A DNA stretch of 64,000 nt from Sceloporus undulatus (GCF_019175285.1 NC_056524.1:4270500-4334499); one strand, 5' to 3'. Positions 23,001-36,140 are shown, numbered from the stretch's first letter. The notes: generated by a model from the sequence alone, not told the origin. Made by a program: numbers and translations.

Positions 23001-26000
23001 TTACAGCCCGCCTTTCTCTAAAGTCCTTCCTGCTTCTTCAGCCCTTGAGTCTTTCCCAGGTGTGGAGGCCCAGGTAAATATTTGGAGCCCAAAGCATGTC
23101 ATGCTCCCATGCAACTCAGTTCTGAACAACAATACTGTAGAGAGATCTTATAGCACCTTCGAGATGAACTGATAGAAAGAAGTTGGCAGCATGAGCTTTT
23201 ACACTTAAATCTACTTCTTCAGATGCATTTGGAAGTAGATTTAAGTCTACAAAAGCTCATGCTGCCAACTTCTTTCAGTGATTTCAAAGGTGCTACAAGA
23301 TATCACTATATACTGATTCTACATACTAACATGACTATATTTTTGAATAATAACAGTTGTTGTTATTATTACTGTATAGTTTTTTGTAGGTTTTTCGGGT
23401 TATGTGGTTCAGGTTCTAGAAGAGATCATTCCTGATGTTTCGCCGGCAGCAGTGGCTGACATCTTCAGAGAATGCTGGAACTTCCTTCTGTGAAGTTACC
23501 AGCCACAGCTGATGGCGAAACATCAGGAATAAACTCTTCTAGAACACAGCCACATAGCCAAAAAACCCCACAAAAAACTATGGATACCACCCATAGCTCA
23601 ACATGAATGCTTCAATAAGAATTGACATACCTCTTTCACTAACAGGTGTACTCCTTCAGGCTGATTATTCTGAATGATCTCCAAGAGAACAGGAGCAAAT
23701 GTGGCACTCAAACCGTGAATCTACGTTTTGGGGAGGAGAGAAAATATGAGTGATTGTTCAACTGGAGAGGGAATAGTACAAACAAAAATGTAAAACTGCA
23801 CCCATAGTTGCTTGCAATGAATCCATTTCCAACAAGAGCTAATGGCACTAACTGCAATCAGCTCTCCGTGTTTGTGGATTTGACTTTTGCCGATTTGATT
23901 GTTCATGGATTTTACCAATACATTCTTTCTAGGGATCTCTAGTTCTTCCAGCACAACTCTATGGTTAACATCCCCCAGAGGTTGCACTGGAGGATCCAGA
24001 GATTCTTAAGAGAGAACACATCTCCAGGCATTTGTACATCCTCCAGAACAATTCCATGGTCAGTGTCTGGTGGATGCTGACAACAAAGTTCTACTGGAGA
24101 ACCCAGAGATTCCTAAAGAGGCATTCTCTCAGGTAAAATAAATTGTGATATTTTTTTATTTGTGATTTTTTTCCACTTTCATCCCTAGCCCCAGCGAATG
24201 TGGAAGGCCCAATGAACACTATTGTGGCTTACCAAAAATAAAAAAGTCATAAAAAAGGAATTAAAACTCTTTTCAAAATCTCACTGGGGTGGAAGGCAGG
24301 TGAGAAAATATTTGTGCAATTATTTAGGCAAGAGTGACCTGAATGAAAACCTGCATCTCAGCTGAACACCCCCCCCCCCCCCCTTGTCACAGTGTTATTT
24401 GAACAAAAGGAAAGAGAGAGAGGCAAGACCTCCTCCTCTTTACCTGAACTACACGCTGGTGGGTGGTAAGAATGGCATCCAGCTGCATCTTGGAACCTTG
24501 CTCTTGCACCAGCATCACCTCTGTGGTCTTTGTGGGCATGGCATAGCTGTGGAAAAACAAATCAGGCATCAGCATTTCAGAAATGCTGGTGGGGTGAAGG
24601 GGTAGCATTTCCACACCACTCAGCAAAAAAGGGGATGAACTTTCAGCCTAGGGAGCAAGGCTGAGGGAGTCTTTGCAGCAAATTAGCCTTGCAAACAAGA
24701 TGGGGTGCCTTGGCTCAGTGGAGCAAAGCCTTCTGTGCTAATGAGGCCTGATTGTACTGAATTCTGCTTTGTGTGACTGCAAAGGTGTGGACAGGGAGGG
24801 AAATCTGCTTTTGAGATGCTAAAGGAGGTGGGGATTAGCAACACATATTTCATAGAATCCTAAGAGTTGGAAGAGACCTCAAGGGCCTTTATAGACCTCA
24901 TCCCAAAGCTTCAAGTTGAGTAACAACACAACAAACTAATGTGGCAATTGGAGATTTCTCTTTAACATAGCCAGGGTGTTCGTGAAGAAAGCTGACAGGA
25001 AAACAATCAACTCATTTGAAATGTTGTGCTGGAAGAGAGTTCTACTAGAAGACAAATAAATAGGTCCAAGAGCAAATCAACCCTAGAAGCCATGAGGACT
25101 TAACTCAGGTTGTTGTACTTTGGACATACCATGAGAAGAAGACATCTCCTTTAAATCTTGTTGGTGTTTGTGGCATTAAATAATGTATTATCTTGGGAGA
25201 AGGATCTTGCTGTTGACCCTGAAATTGTGCTGGAGGGCCTATAAATGCCTAGAGAAGTGTTCTCTCTAGGAATCTCTAGGTCCTCCAGCATGACTTTTGG
25301 CAGAGGCTGGCAACAGAATCACACTGGAGGACCTAGAGATTCCTAGAGAGAACATATTCATCAAATCCACAAAGGTCAAAAGTGTAAATCTGGAGGGCTG
25401 ACTCTATTCTTCCTCGCCTATCTTTCTGCCTATTTTTGTTTAATGTTTTAACAGTAAACACTTAATGCTTAATGTTTTTAATGTTTTTATACTATTACTG
25501 TATAATTCTGTTTTAGTACTGGGAAAGGGGGGGGTAGGTCTAGGCCATGTTTGATTTTTTAATTCTATTGTAATTTGATGTATTTTACTGTTGTAACCCG
25601 CCCGGATTCTGTGTGATTGGGCGGGCTAGAAATATATTATTATTATTATTATTGTTGTTGTTGTTGTTGTTGTTGTTATTATTATTGTTATTGGGTTATG
25701 CAACTTGCAGTTCTCTTAATAAAGAGGCCAAACATCCCATTCAGGAGTCCAACGGGTTATATCAAAATCCATAATTTTTGCCCCCAAACCTGTTCTTGAC
25801 TTATACACAAGGTCACTTATAGTCGAGTATACATGGTATTATGCTCATAGTGGACCCTCCACATTCACTTAGATTAGGAGTACAGGATCCCCTGAAAGTG
25901 GGAAAACTGCAAATTAAAAAAAGAACACCTCTCTAGGAATCTCTAGGTCCTCCAGCAAGACTTTTGGCAGCCTTTCCTGAATAGTTCTCCGGCTATCAGA

Positions 26001-27378
26001 AAGAAAATCTAATTGCTGACCTCTGATTTCACCACAGTTGTTGTATTGTTTTTAAGTATGTTTTATGTTTTAAATTCTACATTGTTTAATTGTATTTTGG
26101 GGGGGTGGGCGTTGAGGGTTCGGACTGTATATTTTAATCTTATAAGTCACCCCGATTGCATTTTGTAAAAAGGCGGGATATAAATAATTATTATTATTAT
26201 TATTAAGTTGGCAACAGAATCACACTGGAGGATCTAGAGATTCTTCGAGGGATCATATTAATCAAATCTACAAAAGTCAAAAGTGCAAATGTGGAGGGCT
26301 GACTGCATTTGGTTATGCACCTTGCAGTCCTCTTAATAAAGAGGCCAAACATCCCATTCAGGAGTCCAGCTCCTCCTGAACTGGACTTTATCCAGACTTT
26401 ATCTGATACGTTTCTAAAACTCATTCAAACTCAGTTCTTTAAGGTTGCTTTGTCCTATTTTTAGGAGTTTCTCCTTAAGGTAGAACAAAGCCATATTGCT
26501 TGCCTGCCTGCTCTGATCTCAACACAGTTTCTGGGATTTTCAAAGAATGCAGGTTAGGAAGAGAATCAGGCTGGAGAGAATGAGTGGAGACCTCGTCTCT
26601 GAACGCAGTATGAAGCAAAGAGACCAAAATTCAAAAAGAGTGTGAAAGCTGAGCACACATTTCTTGTCTTTTTTCAGATGTTCAGAATAGTAAGCAGAGG
26701 TCAGATACAAGAAAGTGTTGGGTTGGGTTTTTTTTAAAGAAAAGGATTTAAAGACAATGGAACAGTAAGATTCCTCTCCCAAGATAATACATTATTTTGT
26801 GCCACAAACGCAAACAAGATTTAAAGGAGCTAAAGTTTTTAAACAGACGTTGGATGGAGACCTCTCAAGAGGGCTTTAGTTGTGCCTTCCTACATGGCAA
26901 GAGAATGGACTGGATGGCCCTTGTGGTCTCTTCCAGGTGTATGATTTCGTGAACCTATTTGGAGGTGGGGGAATTCAATACCTCGCATAGTCCTTTTAAA
27001 GTCTGCACTACAACCTAGACTGGTTTTGCCATTCTCCCCATGCCAAGAGCCACTGGCTGCCACTGAATGTATTTGAGGATCATAGTCTATGGCAAAGATA
27101 CAGTGTCCAACATTTTTGGCCCTGAGGGCCACACTCCAAATCTTGGGAAAGTCTGCATGTGGAACCCTATGCTCTTTCACCTACTCCCTCACACCAATAC
27201 ACATTCATTCTCTTTGTCTGACTCACACACATTATTTACTCCCTGCAATCTACAGGTTATAGGGTGGCTAAAACTTACTTTCCCACCCACTGAAATCCAA
27301 GGTTTGATGGGCAAGGATATAGAACTTCCTCCCATCTTTTAGTAAACGCCCCTCAAATACTGCATTTACTTTGTTATC

Positions 27379-27419
<41 letters not shown>

Positions 27420-30400
27420 CCAAGGTCCAAAAAAACCAACAACAAAAAACCACCAACCCCTGCAGAAATTATCCAGTTTGAGACCCCTTTAATTTTTTCC
27501 CTATGTTGCATACTGAGGTATCAAGTACCTCCTTATGTATAACCCCCCACCTATACCAACATAAAGCTACAAAAGGATTCTAGTCCAAAAGTACAGACCT
27601 CCTGCCCTGACAAACAGTACCCTACCTCTCCTCTACTTTGACGGACAGCCGATTGCAGAGTTTGTGGACGTACTGAGCATAGTGCTCCACCAAGGTCATG
27701 TCGTAGCCAGTCATCACTATGTTCAAGACCCCATATTCATGTTCTGTCCCGGGGTCAATTTCTTTCATTTGCAAACGTTCCCTTTTCTTCTTCGGAGCCT
27801 GTACAAAAAGAATTAAGTTTCTCTTAAAATGCTGCTGGGAGTATCCAAACCTGCAAAAGCTCAGAATGTAACAGTAAGTGTGTGAAGCCACAGTTCAGAC
27901 ATTAAACTATAGCTGATACATCTTGACCCCGAATAGTAAAGGCAGGGGCCGCACCTACTCCAAATTGGGGGACCAGAGGTAGAGTACATTAAGGCATCAG
28001 TTGGAGAGAAGAGAGAAATTCAGTTTTTTCTGACCCACATGCAACAAGATGCATCAGTTGCATTTCCAAACTGTGCTCCAAGGAGCCCTTAGGGCTCTGT
28101 GTAAACTTCCCAGATGCTCTGTGGCTACTTCAGGAAAATGAAAGAAATAAAAACTGAATGAAATTAAAGAATAAGAATATACTCTTATATATACTCCTAA
28201 ACACCACTAACTTGTAAGACGTAGGGTAAGCCTCTTAGGGGCTCCACCATAGAAGTAAGGGCTCCATGAGTAGACATGAGCTATATCAGATCCAGAATGA
28301 GCTTCTGAATCTTTTGCAAGTATCACAAGCAATTATAGGAGTATCACTAGCCTACCTATGGATAATTTGTGCACTGGCTAACTGTGGGCATTTTTTCTGA
28401 CACACTATCTTTTTTATCCAGGGAGCCCTGGTGGTGTGGTGGTTAAATGCCAGTCCTGCAGCCACAAGGTTGTGAGTTCAATCCTGGGGGCTCCATGGTT
28501 GACTCAGCCTTCCATCCTTTTGTAGGCTGGTAAAATGAGTACTCAGCTAGTTGGGGATTCACAGATTGTAAACTGCTTAGAGAGTGCTGAGTTCACTGAG
28601 AAGCCGTATAGAAAGATACATGCTATTGCTATCCCACAATGTAACCCAACACCCATGCTCATACATCATACGCTAGGGAGAAGAAAGCATGGCTTGTTGG
28701 CCATATGTAACCACCCCCTATACTTTTTTGTAAGCCAATTGAGTGCTCCCAGCCACATTTATTTTACACAAAACCCTACCTATGCCCTCAAGGAGCTGGC
28801 TACTTAAGACACAGAAAGGTTTCTTCATAAAACTGTCAATGACATCCAATTTGCTTCCTAGTTCTATGCCTTAACTTAACGTAGCCTGATGTGTGTGCGT
28901 GTGAAAAACATGGAGAAATTATCCCCACAACCATCTAGAGCAGCGGTTCTCAAACTTTGGTCCTCCAGATGTTCAGCTCCCAGAATTCCTGACTGTTGGC
29001 CATGCTGGGTGGGGTTTCGGGGAGCTGAAGACCAAAACACCTGGAGGACCAATATTTGGGACACTACTCTAGAAGACAGGTAAAAATATTATTTTTAAAA
29101 ATTCAAATAGTGATGGATAGAGAAGTATGTAGCTCATGGAGGTCTGGTGAGGGGTGTGCAGACTTTGGACCCTACATTATCGCTTAGTGGGATACAGATG
29201 AGCAGAAATAGCTATGGAGAGCTTTAGGTTCATGTGTGCCACTCTGCTCAGTCATGCATGGCTTTAGCCAGTTGCTACAGACATCCTTCTGCAAAGCAAC
29301 ATTCCAAGGCTTGGCTGGGGATTGAGATTGGGACATTTTGCATGCAAACAGTGTGCTTTACCAGTGAGCTATGACCCTTTCTCACAGCATGGTCTCTGTC
29401 ATCTTAATAATTCAACCATTGGTTTGCTCCAAACTGCAGTTTTTGTGTTGCATCCAACAGGCCGTGACCCAACTCAGGTTTCCAACTACAAAAGCCTTTC
29501 ACTTCTCGAAGACCCAACTCACCCATTTCCAAGTGGGGTAGAAAGGAATTGACTTAGCAGACCTAAAAAGAAAAAAAAACAAACACTCTCCTCCCAGAAG
29601 ATTCTTGACAAGCTAGGATAAACGGCTCCTATTTCAACTTCTGCCTTCAAGGCACCTTGCCCAGATAAATTATTGGTTCATTATCTTTCCAAATTAAAAA
29701 GGCCTCCTTTCAGAAAGCTAGATCTCTGGAAACAGTTTGGGGTGGCTTTTCTCTTACTGCTGCTGAGCAACAGCAAGAGATTCAATTCAGGAAGCTTGAA
29801 ATGGTTTTAACCCAGCACATAAAGCAAAAATAAGACAGGTCCTGAAACTGAGAGGGAAATGATAGCTAACTCAGGGCCTAAAATACTACTTTACCGAATG
29901 GGTCTTATGCAAAAATCTTATGTCTTGTAATGTTATTTAGAGGGAAAATCTTATTTCTGTTCCCAGCCTGCCCCATTTGCTGTATTTCACTGGCAAATTA
30001 TTATAATGAACATTATTATGGTTTATGTATGCAAAATATCACAGGGGAATATTGTTACAATTCAACAAAACAAACAACTCAGGATGGAAAGGAATGGTGA
30101 AACAATAGACAACATTTGTTTTAAGAATCTGTAACAACTACCATAGCTAAAACAAGTGAAAACAAATGTGTGTGAAGTCTATACCTTTTCTTGATTTGAT
30201 TTGACTATTATCATCTTTAAAATATTATAACTTCTTTGTCTTTTAATATTATACCTTTTTGTGCTTTTATTTGTACTTATTGTTTTTTTTCACCTTTTTG
30301 TGAGCTGCTTTGAACCCCACTTTTGTGAGAAGGGTGGGTTATAAATCAAACCAACCAACCAACCATTTTAGACTGTAAAAGTAACTTAGAGTAACCAGGT

Positions 30401-33400
30401 ATTCCTGCACTACCTCTTTATCTAATCTGTGCTGCATTTTTCTTGTTGCATCACCAGCTCCATTTCCCCCAGTTTGAGCACTGTTCTCCTTTCCAGAGAA
30501 GACCAAAGCAAAGACGTTGTTGAGAAGTTCTGCCTTTTCTCCATCCCCTCCTAACATTTTGCCAACTTCTACAGAATCTTCAGAATCTCTCATACTGATG
30601 AGAATCCACCTAATGATGTCCTTCCCTGACATTGTCTCTGGAAATTCAGCCTTAAGAAACTGTAAAATGAATAGTGCTTAATATTTGAAAACACTTACCT
30701 CTGCCAGGAGCAAATGTCTAAATCGGCCAATGCCATGGGTTGGCTGGGATCTGTAGTTCCTGCGGCAGTTCACCAGTGAGCATCCTTTGAGAAACAGAAG
30801 AAGCTCACTGAAAGCTCCCTAAACTCCCCTCTCTGCTGTGAAGCTAGAACAACAGAGTCTTAGGCACCTGCCAGTCTTCAAAGAAATACAGCTAAATGCC
30901 AAAACACACTGCAGAAATAATCCAGTTTGACACCACTTTAACTGCCCTGGCTAAATGCTAGGAAATTCTGGGAATTCATTTGAAACATTTCAACTTCTCT
31001 CTCAGAGAGCTCTGGTGCCACAATAAACTACAATTGCCAGGATTCCCTAGCACTGAGACAGGGCAGTTAAAGCAGTGCCAAACTGGATTATTTCTGCAGT
31101 GTGGATTGGACAAACATTACACTGCTTTATATGCCAATTTGACTTATACCCTGCCTTTCTCCCAGAAACAGGACTCAAGATGGGTCATAAAAAGATTAAA
31201 AAGCAGTATACATGAAACGTTAGCGTAAAGGCAATCAAGTTATCATATTAAAAATTTTAGATAACCCCCCAACACCCTAAAAGCCCGTCCCTCTGCAGAG
31301 AAAAGTTCCCCTACATACAAGAAAAAGTCTTTGCTTTGGAGAAAGAATTAAAGTGGCTTTTCATCTGCTAATCCCCAGAAGTATTTGCATCTCTGTTATT
31401 TGTGTATCTGGTGTTTGGGAAATTCCTCCAAAAGAACTATCTGGCACGGTAAAGGTTACACAGCATTATTTTGCCTCCCTTAAAGAATGCTGTATATGAC
31501 CAATTGATACCTAGACACCAAGTTTTGATTTCTATCCCGCTCATCAGCTTGAAGGAATTTTCTAAACATATGCGCTCTGCGGTAGTAATTTGGCAACCTT
31601 GGCAAACTATATTAGGATGTAAGGACTCGGGGCTCCCATTTTGTTCAGATTCTGGCCTGTCAAGGTGGGAGACAAGTGTATTTTTTTCTCAAAATAATGT
31701 TGGATCCTTGATTTGCCAGGCCTGGTCTTCTACGTTCTAAGTTCCCTTTACTCTGTTGGTGGAGGGCAGTCCACCTTCCCTTGGCAGGAAAGGTGGACAC
31801 TTGGAGCTACCACTGAGAAGACGTTCTTTCACATCTCCACTAGACATGCCTCTGAGGGTGTCAGAAGCAAGATAAAGTCTTCCCCTGGAGATCTCAGAGC
31901 CTCAGGAGGCTTGAATGGAAGACTACAGTCCTTCGGATAGGGCATTTAAATGTTTAGGCTACTCTCCTACTGCTTTTCCAGCGGTCCTTTCAAGAACTCC
32001 AGGGCTCCTTACTCAAAATATCACTAATGTCAAATAAACAACCCTGATAAATAGCCTGAGCATCACTTTCTACCTTCCACTCTTCAACAGGTGGCAGATC
32101 AACCATAGTTCCCACTGGGTAACAGCAAGAGCCAACAGCTTTGCTCATATTATCCATAAACCTGACAGTCCCCATGTCACAGGAATGGGCAACTGTAATG
32201 AGTCTTGGGTCCAATTTTCTGTCCCCGGGGAACAAACTGACTGTCAAAAATGTTCAACTCTATCCCCAAACAAAATTAAAAAGTGGCCAAAGTTCTCTCA
32301 TTTTTAAAAAATAAGGACCCCTCCCCCCATTTTTAAATAGTACAAGGGATCCATATTTAAAGTGTGAATTGTAATACAGTACCTAGAGGCTTTGAAGACA
32401 AGAAATTCCCTCCCTCCAGGAGAAAGGGTGGGGAAAATGCTGATTCCAGCAGCCTGGGGACAAGTTACACACAATAACAACTTTTCTTCCACACAGCAAC
32501 ACAGAGTAGAGCATCCCAGGCTTCCAGGACTAAAGGCAATGTTCCTTCTTATGGCAATGCTGGTAGCATTTGCTATAAGGCTGGGAGGGAGGGAACACTT
32601 ACCTACAGAACAGATGGTGCTCCTTCTAGATGCCTTTAAGACGAGCCTAATATGAGAAAAAAAAGAAAGCTGATCATTGTGACTGGATGATTCTTCCACC
32701 TCCAATGTATTTCAACACCATCTGAAGTATACCTATAATGATTAGATCTCATGCTGGCTCCCTTGGCAGCCTTGCACAGGCAATTTTGGAGTTAGTTGCA
32801 AGCGACAGAAGAAGCCACAAAGCAAAAAGCATTCATAAGAGAAAGCCTTTGGTTGCAATTCCAAATACGCTGAGTTAGAAGTACAGTATGTCCGATTAAT
32901 CAGAGCCAATTTAATTCCAAAGAAACCAGAAGGGGATTGTTTTATTTTCTCTGGTACCATACTGATGTGGAGCCTAAGGCACCAGATCCTTTTTAATTTT
33001 GAAAGCTAAGCAGGGTCAGGCCTAGTTAGTACTTTGATAAGGGGCCACCAAGGAATATCAAGAGGTTCTTAAGTTGTCTTCTGTGGGGGACCAGCCAGGA
33101 TTTTCCCTCCAGTGTACCAGAGACCAGAAGCATACTTAGGCCCATCCACTACAACTGTTTCTTTCTTTCATGGAAGCTCACCACAGACTAGCAATCATTG
33201 TTTCATGGATCAATACTGAACCTTGGACCACCACTTTGAGACACACTGCTATGTGATATATTTTCTAAAGAAGCAATGGCAAACCATCTTTCAGCATTCC
33301 TTGTCTTAGAAAACTCTAGGAAATTCATAGAACCACATATAAACACACACATCCATACATACACACACACACCCCATACTAACTACAGCAATGAAAGAAG

Positions 33401-33592
33401 ACTGCAGTGTGAACATCTCCAAAACCAGGTTACAGTCCCTGATCTCTTGGAAGTCTTTTATTCCTACCATTCCATCAATGATAATGAATTTACTCAGGAG
33501 CAAAGGGTATCATATTTGCTTAAACTTCAGTCATCTTACCTGATAAGCACAGACATCTCCCTTAAAAAAGGTTCCTTTCCCAACCACAGTGC
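20092..33592 (-). CDS. MRPL48: Mitochondrial large ribosomal subunit protein mL48, exons 2-8
   Basis: Component of the 39S mitoribosomal subunit. Coding exons in transcription order: 33592-33540, 32646-32603, 30784-30699, 27798-27626, 24546-24444, 23720-23631 and 20166-20092. All have AG/GT borders and matching phases, giving 207 residues plus stop. Landmarks are [65 protein letters not shown] and [20 protein letters not shown], all aligning without gaps to the human protein as I remember it. The short N-terminal exon (5-8 codons, start codon) was not found in 33.6-37.1 kb; it may lie in the gap at 37097-37196 or further right. The N-terminal part (targeting region) is less conserved than the core. 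Identity is secure; the first two exons rest on alignment length and splice sites. Confidence 0.94.
20400..20525 (+). repeat. Sauria-like SINE 3' half
   Basis: Ends with GGGTCACCATAAGTCAGAAA and CTTGAAGGCACACAACAG; the tRNA-like head is missing. Confidence 0.75.
21330..22060 (+). mobile_element. Penelope-like element fragment with GIY-YIG C-terminus
   Basis: A plus-strand frame at about 21700-21957 reads [20 protein letters not shown] and [13 protein letters not shown], the C-terminal signature of Penelope GIY-YIG endonucleases. It is flanked by inverted segments (about 21540-21665 and 21940-22040) and, on the left, by the terminal-repeat sequence TTTTGGGGCTATGTGGCCAT. A (GT)n run lies at 21140-21160. 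Fragmentary. Confidence 0.65.
22550..22795 (+). repeat. Sauria-like SINE, near full length
   Basis: Head GGTATAGTGGTTTGAGTGTT, tail GGGGTCACCATAAGTCAGAA, ends ACAACAACAA. Confidence 0.88.
23140..23300. mobile_element. Palindromic MITE (TAGCACCTT ends)
   Basis: TATAGCACCTTCGAGATGAA at the left and TTTCAAAGGTGCTACAAGAT at the right are inverted arms meeting near CTTCTTCAGATGCATTTGGA. Both arms carry AAGTTGGCAGCATGAGCTTT or its complement. Confidence 0.8.
23370..23590. repeat. Penelope terminal-repeat hairpin
   Basis: GTGGTTCAGGTTCTAGAAGA and TCTTCTAGAACACAGCCACA form inverted arms around ATGTTTCGCC; this is the flanking sequence also seen at 21330 and 62310. Lies just beside MRPL48 exon 7. 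Confidence 0.6.
23850..24150. mobile_element. Palindromic MITE (GATCTCTAG arms)
   Basis: Contains TTCTAGGGATCTCTAGTTCT and its inverse, GAACCCAGAGATTCCTAAAG. Related copies at 25190-25400 and 25915-26320 carry AGGAATCTCTAGGTCCTCCA and its complement. Family not recognised. Confidence 0.55.
24840..25150. repeat. CR1 tail (-) followed by Bov-B fragment (+)
   Basis: 24848-24915 reads TTCATAGAATCCTAAGAGTT then GGAAGAGACCTCAAGGGCC, a minus-strand CR1 end. 24985-25150 carries the decayed Bov-B motif TTGTACTTTGGACATACCAT. Confidence 0.65.
25190..26420. repeat. Nested MITE copies and retroposon tails with trinucleotide runs
   Basis: Two GATCTCTAG-arm MITE copies (25190-25400 and 25915-26320) enclose LINE-like tails ending in GGGCGGGCTAGAAATATATT + (ATT)n/(GTT)n (25635-25690) and AAAGGCGGGATATAAATAAT + (ATT)n (26165-26205). 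The phrase AAAGAGGCCAAACATCCCAT occurs at both 25720 and 26340, showing a local duplication. Confidence 0.6.
26820..26955 (+). repeat. CR1 LINE 3' end
   Basis: GTTGGATGGAGACCTCTCAA to GACTGGATGGCCCTTGTGGT and CTCTTCC; plus strand. In an MRPL48 intron. Confidence 0.75.
27381..27417. repeat. (TG)n microsatellite
   Basis: About 18 TG units in an MRPL48 intron, 200 bases from exon 5. Confidence 0.95.
28415..28640 (+). repeat. tRNA-derived SINE, Anolis SINE2-like
   Basis: Starts GGGAGCCCTGGTGGTGTGGT, box-B-like GGTTGTGAGTTCAATCCTGG, then TAAAATGAGTACTCAGCTAG. A second, noisier copy lies at 43848-44075. Confidence 0.75.
28940..29075. mobile_element. Hairpin MITE, hAT-like ends
   Basis: AGCAGCGGTTCTCAAACTTT at the left mirrors CAATATTTGGGACACTACTC at the right; the middle contains AGCTCCCAGAATTCCTGACT. 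Stretch 29080-30180 beyond it shows nothing I can classify. Confidence 0.7.
30180..30640. repeat. Retroposon tail (+) beside a LINE ORF fragment (-)
   Basis: 30180-30362 ends GGGTGGGTTATAAATC with (AACC)n. 30385-30640 on the minus strand reads [20 protein letters not shown], the region before the reverse transcriptase in CR1-type LINEs. Confidence 0.55.
30897..31115. mobile_element. AAACACACTG-type palindromic MITE
   Basis: CCAAAACACACTGCAGAAAT at left, ATTTCTGCAGTGTGGATTGG at right; about 110 bases from MRPL48 exon 4. From 31120 to 32600 there is only LINE-like debris that I cannot classify. Confidence 0.85.
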
Positions 33593-34339
33593 CTAGTAAA
33601 ATAAGAAAAAAAAATTAAAATCTAAAACTTGTGAAAGATTGCAGTGACTTTTCCAAGGCTCTGGGTTGCTCTTTGGCAGCTCATTCTGGCTCATGCTTCC
33701 CACTTTGAACCTGCAAACATGCAAGCCATCAGCAAGCTTCTCTAAACTGTTTTCAGAAACCCTAAAGGCTGGTGTTTGTAAGAGAACAACAAGAAGACAG
33801 ATGACTGCAATTTCTTTTCCCACATACTCCATCACTTGTACTCTTGTAGTTCAAGAACAATACTCAGGTGGACTGGGAACAGAAACCATTAGGCTGCACT
33901 AAAGCTAGGAAACATTACTTTTTTGGATGACAAATTCCAGAATCCCCCAGCCAGCATGGCCTCCAGCTTAAAACACTGATTTTTCAAAATGTAATAAACT
34001 CATTTTTGATGCCTTCAGCTCATGATGATACATATATAAGTCAATTTATATGCCAGGCTCTCCCTTAGGTTTCAATTATTGTAAAGGGAAGAGTAGATCT
34101 GGAGAAAGCATATTAAAAGGGGCTGTCTAAAACTAGCTACCAGGGTATGGTGTACTTTAAATCTTAAGCAGCTGGCATTTGCTAGTTTGTGAATTAAATT
34201 ACAACAGAGGGATGTGCCAATAGGTTCATAAAACCATAATAACAAACAAGAAAACGTACACAGAGAAATAATTACAGTAATATACTTGAAATGGTATCAT
34301 TCAGTTAAAATGCACTGGCAAGAAGACAAAGAAAAGAAA

Positions 34340-35112
34340 GCATTCACAAAACCATAGAATCATAGAATAATAGAGTTGGAAGAGACCACAAGGGCCATCC
34401 AGTCCAACCCCCTGCCATGCAGGAAATCCCAATCAAAGCATCCCTGACAGATGGCCATCCAGCCTCGGTTTGAAGACCTCCAAGGAAGGAGACTCTATCA
34501 CCCTCCGAGGAAGGAGTGCATTCCACTGTCGAACAGCCCTTACTGTCAGGAAGTTCCTCCTAACATTGAGGTGGAATCTCTTTTCCTGGAGCTTGCATCC
34601 ATTGTTCCAGGTCCTGTTCTCTGGAGCAGCAGAAAACAAGCTGGCTCCCTCCTCAATATGACATCCTTTCAAACATTTAAACAGGGCTATCGTATCACCT
34701 CTTAACCTTCTCTTCTCCAGTCTAAATATCCCTAGCTCCCTAAGTCGTTCCTCATAGGGCAAGGTTTCCAGACCCTTCACCATTTTAGTTGCCCTCCTTT
34801 GGACACATGGCTCCAGTTTCTCAATGTCCTTTTTGAATTGTGGTGCCCAGAACTGGACACAGTATTCCAGGTGGGGCCTGACCAGAGCAGAATACAGTGG
34901 CACTATTACTTCTCTTGATCTAAACACTATACTTTTATTGATGCAGCCTAAAATTGGAGTGTAGTGGAGTCTCCTTCCTTGGAGGTCTTTAAACAGAGGC
35001 TCGATGGCCATCTGTCAGAGATGATTTGATTTGGATTTCCTGCATGGCAGGGGGTTGAACTAGATGGCCCTTGCGGTCTCTTCCAACTCTATGATTCTAT
35101 GATTCTATGAAA
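34340..35112. repeat. Two CR1 LINE 3' ends joined head to head
   Basis: 34345-34957 is a minus-strand CR1 (its frame reads [20 protein letters not shown] and KDIEKLE). 34958-35112 is a plus-strand CR1 end with GCATGGCAGGGGGTTG and TCTATGATTCTATGATTCTA. Both 3' tails face outward. A degraded MITE arm follows to 35235. Confidence 0.85.
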
Positions 35113-35368
35113 TAGTTTGCCTGGTTTGTCAGAGCTCTGGTCCGTCACCAAGCTACAAATCCCAGGATTCTGTAGAACAGGGCCATGGCAGTTAAGCAGT
35201 GTCAGATTGCTTTAATTCTGTAGTGTGGATATATACCCAGTCTGGTGTATTAAAACCTTATCAGGTGGCTTATAGACCCCATGAGGGTCAGACACTAATG
35301 TACAATGCATCAGAAGTTTTTGAGGAATTTCTTCTTCACAGGGTGCAGTATGAAATGCTCCTATTGTA

Positions 35369-36140
35369 TCATAGAATCATAGAGTTGGGAAAGACCCCAA
35401 AGGTCATCCAGTCCAACCCCCTACCATGCAGGAACACAGAATCAAAGCATCCCTGACAAATGGCCATCCAGCCTCTGTTTAAAAACCTACAAAGAAGGAG
35501 ACTCCACCAAAATCTCCAAGGGAATGTGTTCCAATGTCAAACAGCTTTACCATCAGGACGTTCTTCCTAACGTTCGGCTGGAATCTCTTTTCCTGTAGCT
35601 TTCATCCATTGTTCCATGTCCTAGTCTCTGGAGCAGCAGAAAAGAAGCTTGCTCCATTATCTATATGACACTCCTACAGATATTTAAATATGATTGTCAT
35701 ATCTCCTCATTTTCTCTTCTCCAGGCTAAACATACCCAGGTCCCTAAGCTATTTCTCATAGAACTTGGTTTCCTGATCTTTGACCATCTTGGTCCTCCTC
35801 CTCTGAACGCATTCCAACTTGTTGGTATCCTTCTTGGACTGTAGTGCCCAGAACTGAAATATAAAATCATAGAGTTGGAAGAGACCCCCCAAGGGCCATC
35901 AAGTCTAACATCTTGCCATGCAGAAAGACACAACGAAAGGACTACCCACAGATGGCCATCCAGCCTCTATTTAAAAACTTCCAAATAAAGACACTCCGCT
36001 ACTCTCAGAGGCAGCAGCGTCTTCCACAGTCGAACAACTCTTACTGTCAGGAAGTTCTTCCTAATGCTGAGGTAGAATCTCCTTTCCTGTAGTTTGAATC
36101 CACTGCTCTGGGACCTATTCCCTAGAGCAGCAGAAAACAA
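35369..36140 (-). repeat. Two tandem CR1 LINE 3' fragments
   Basis: Two minus-strand CR1 ends, 35369-35850 and 35862-36140, each starting with the ATCATAGAGTTGG tail and both cut off upstream. Independent insertions or a local duplication. 33600-34340 and 36140-36650 show no gene. Confidence 0.8.

Noticed and set aside
35369-36140. Regularly spaced similar segments, considered as a satellite or array
   Set aside because: They are separate CR1 3' ends of unequal length, not a tandem array; nothing like a CRISPR array exists in this eukaryotic window.
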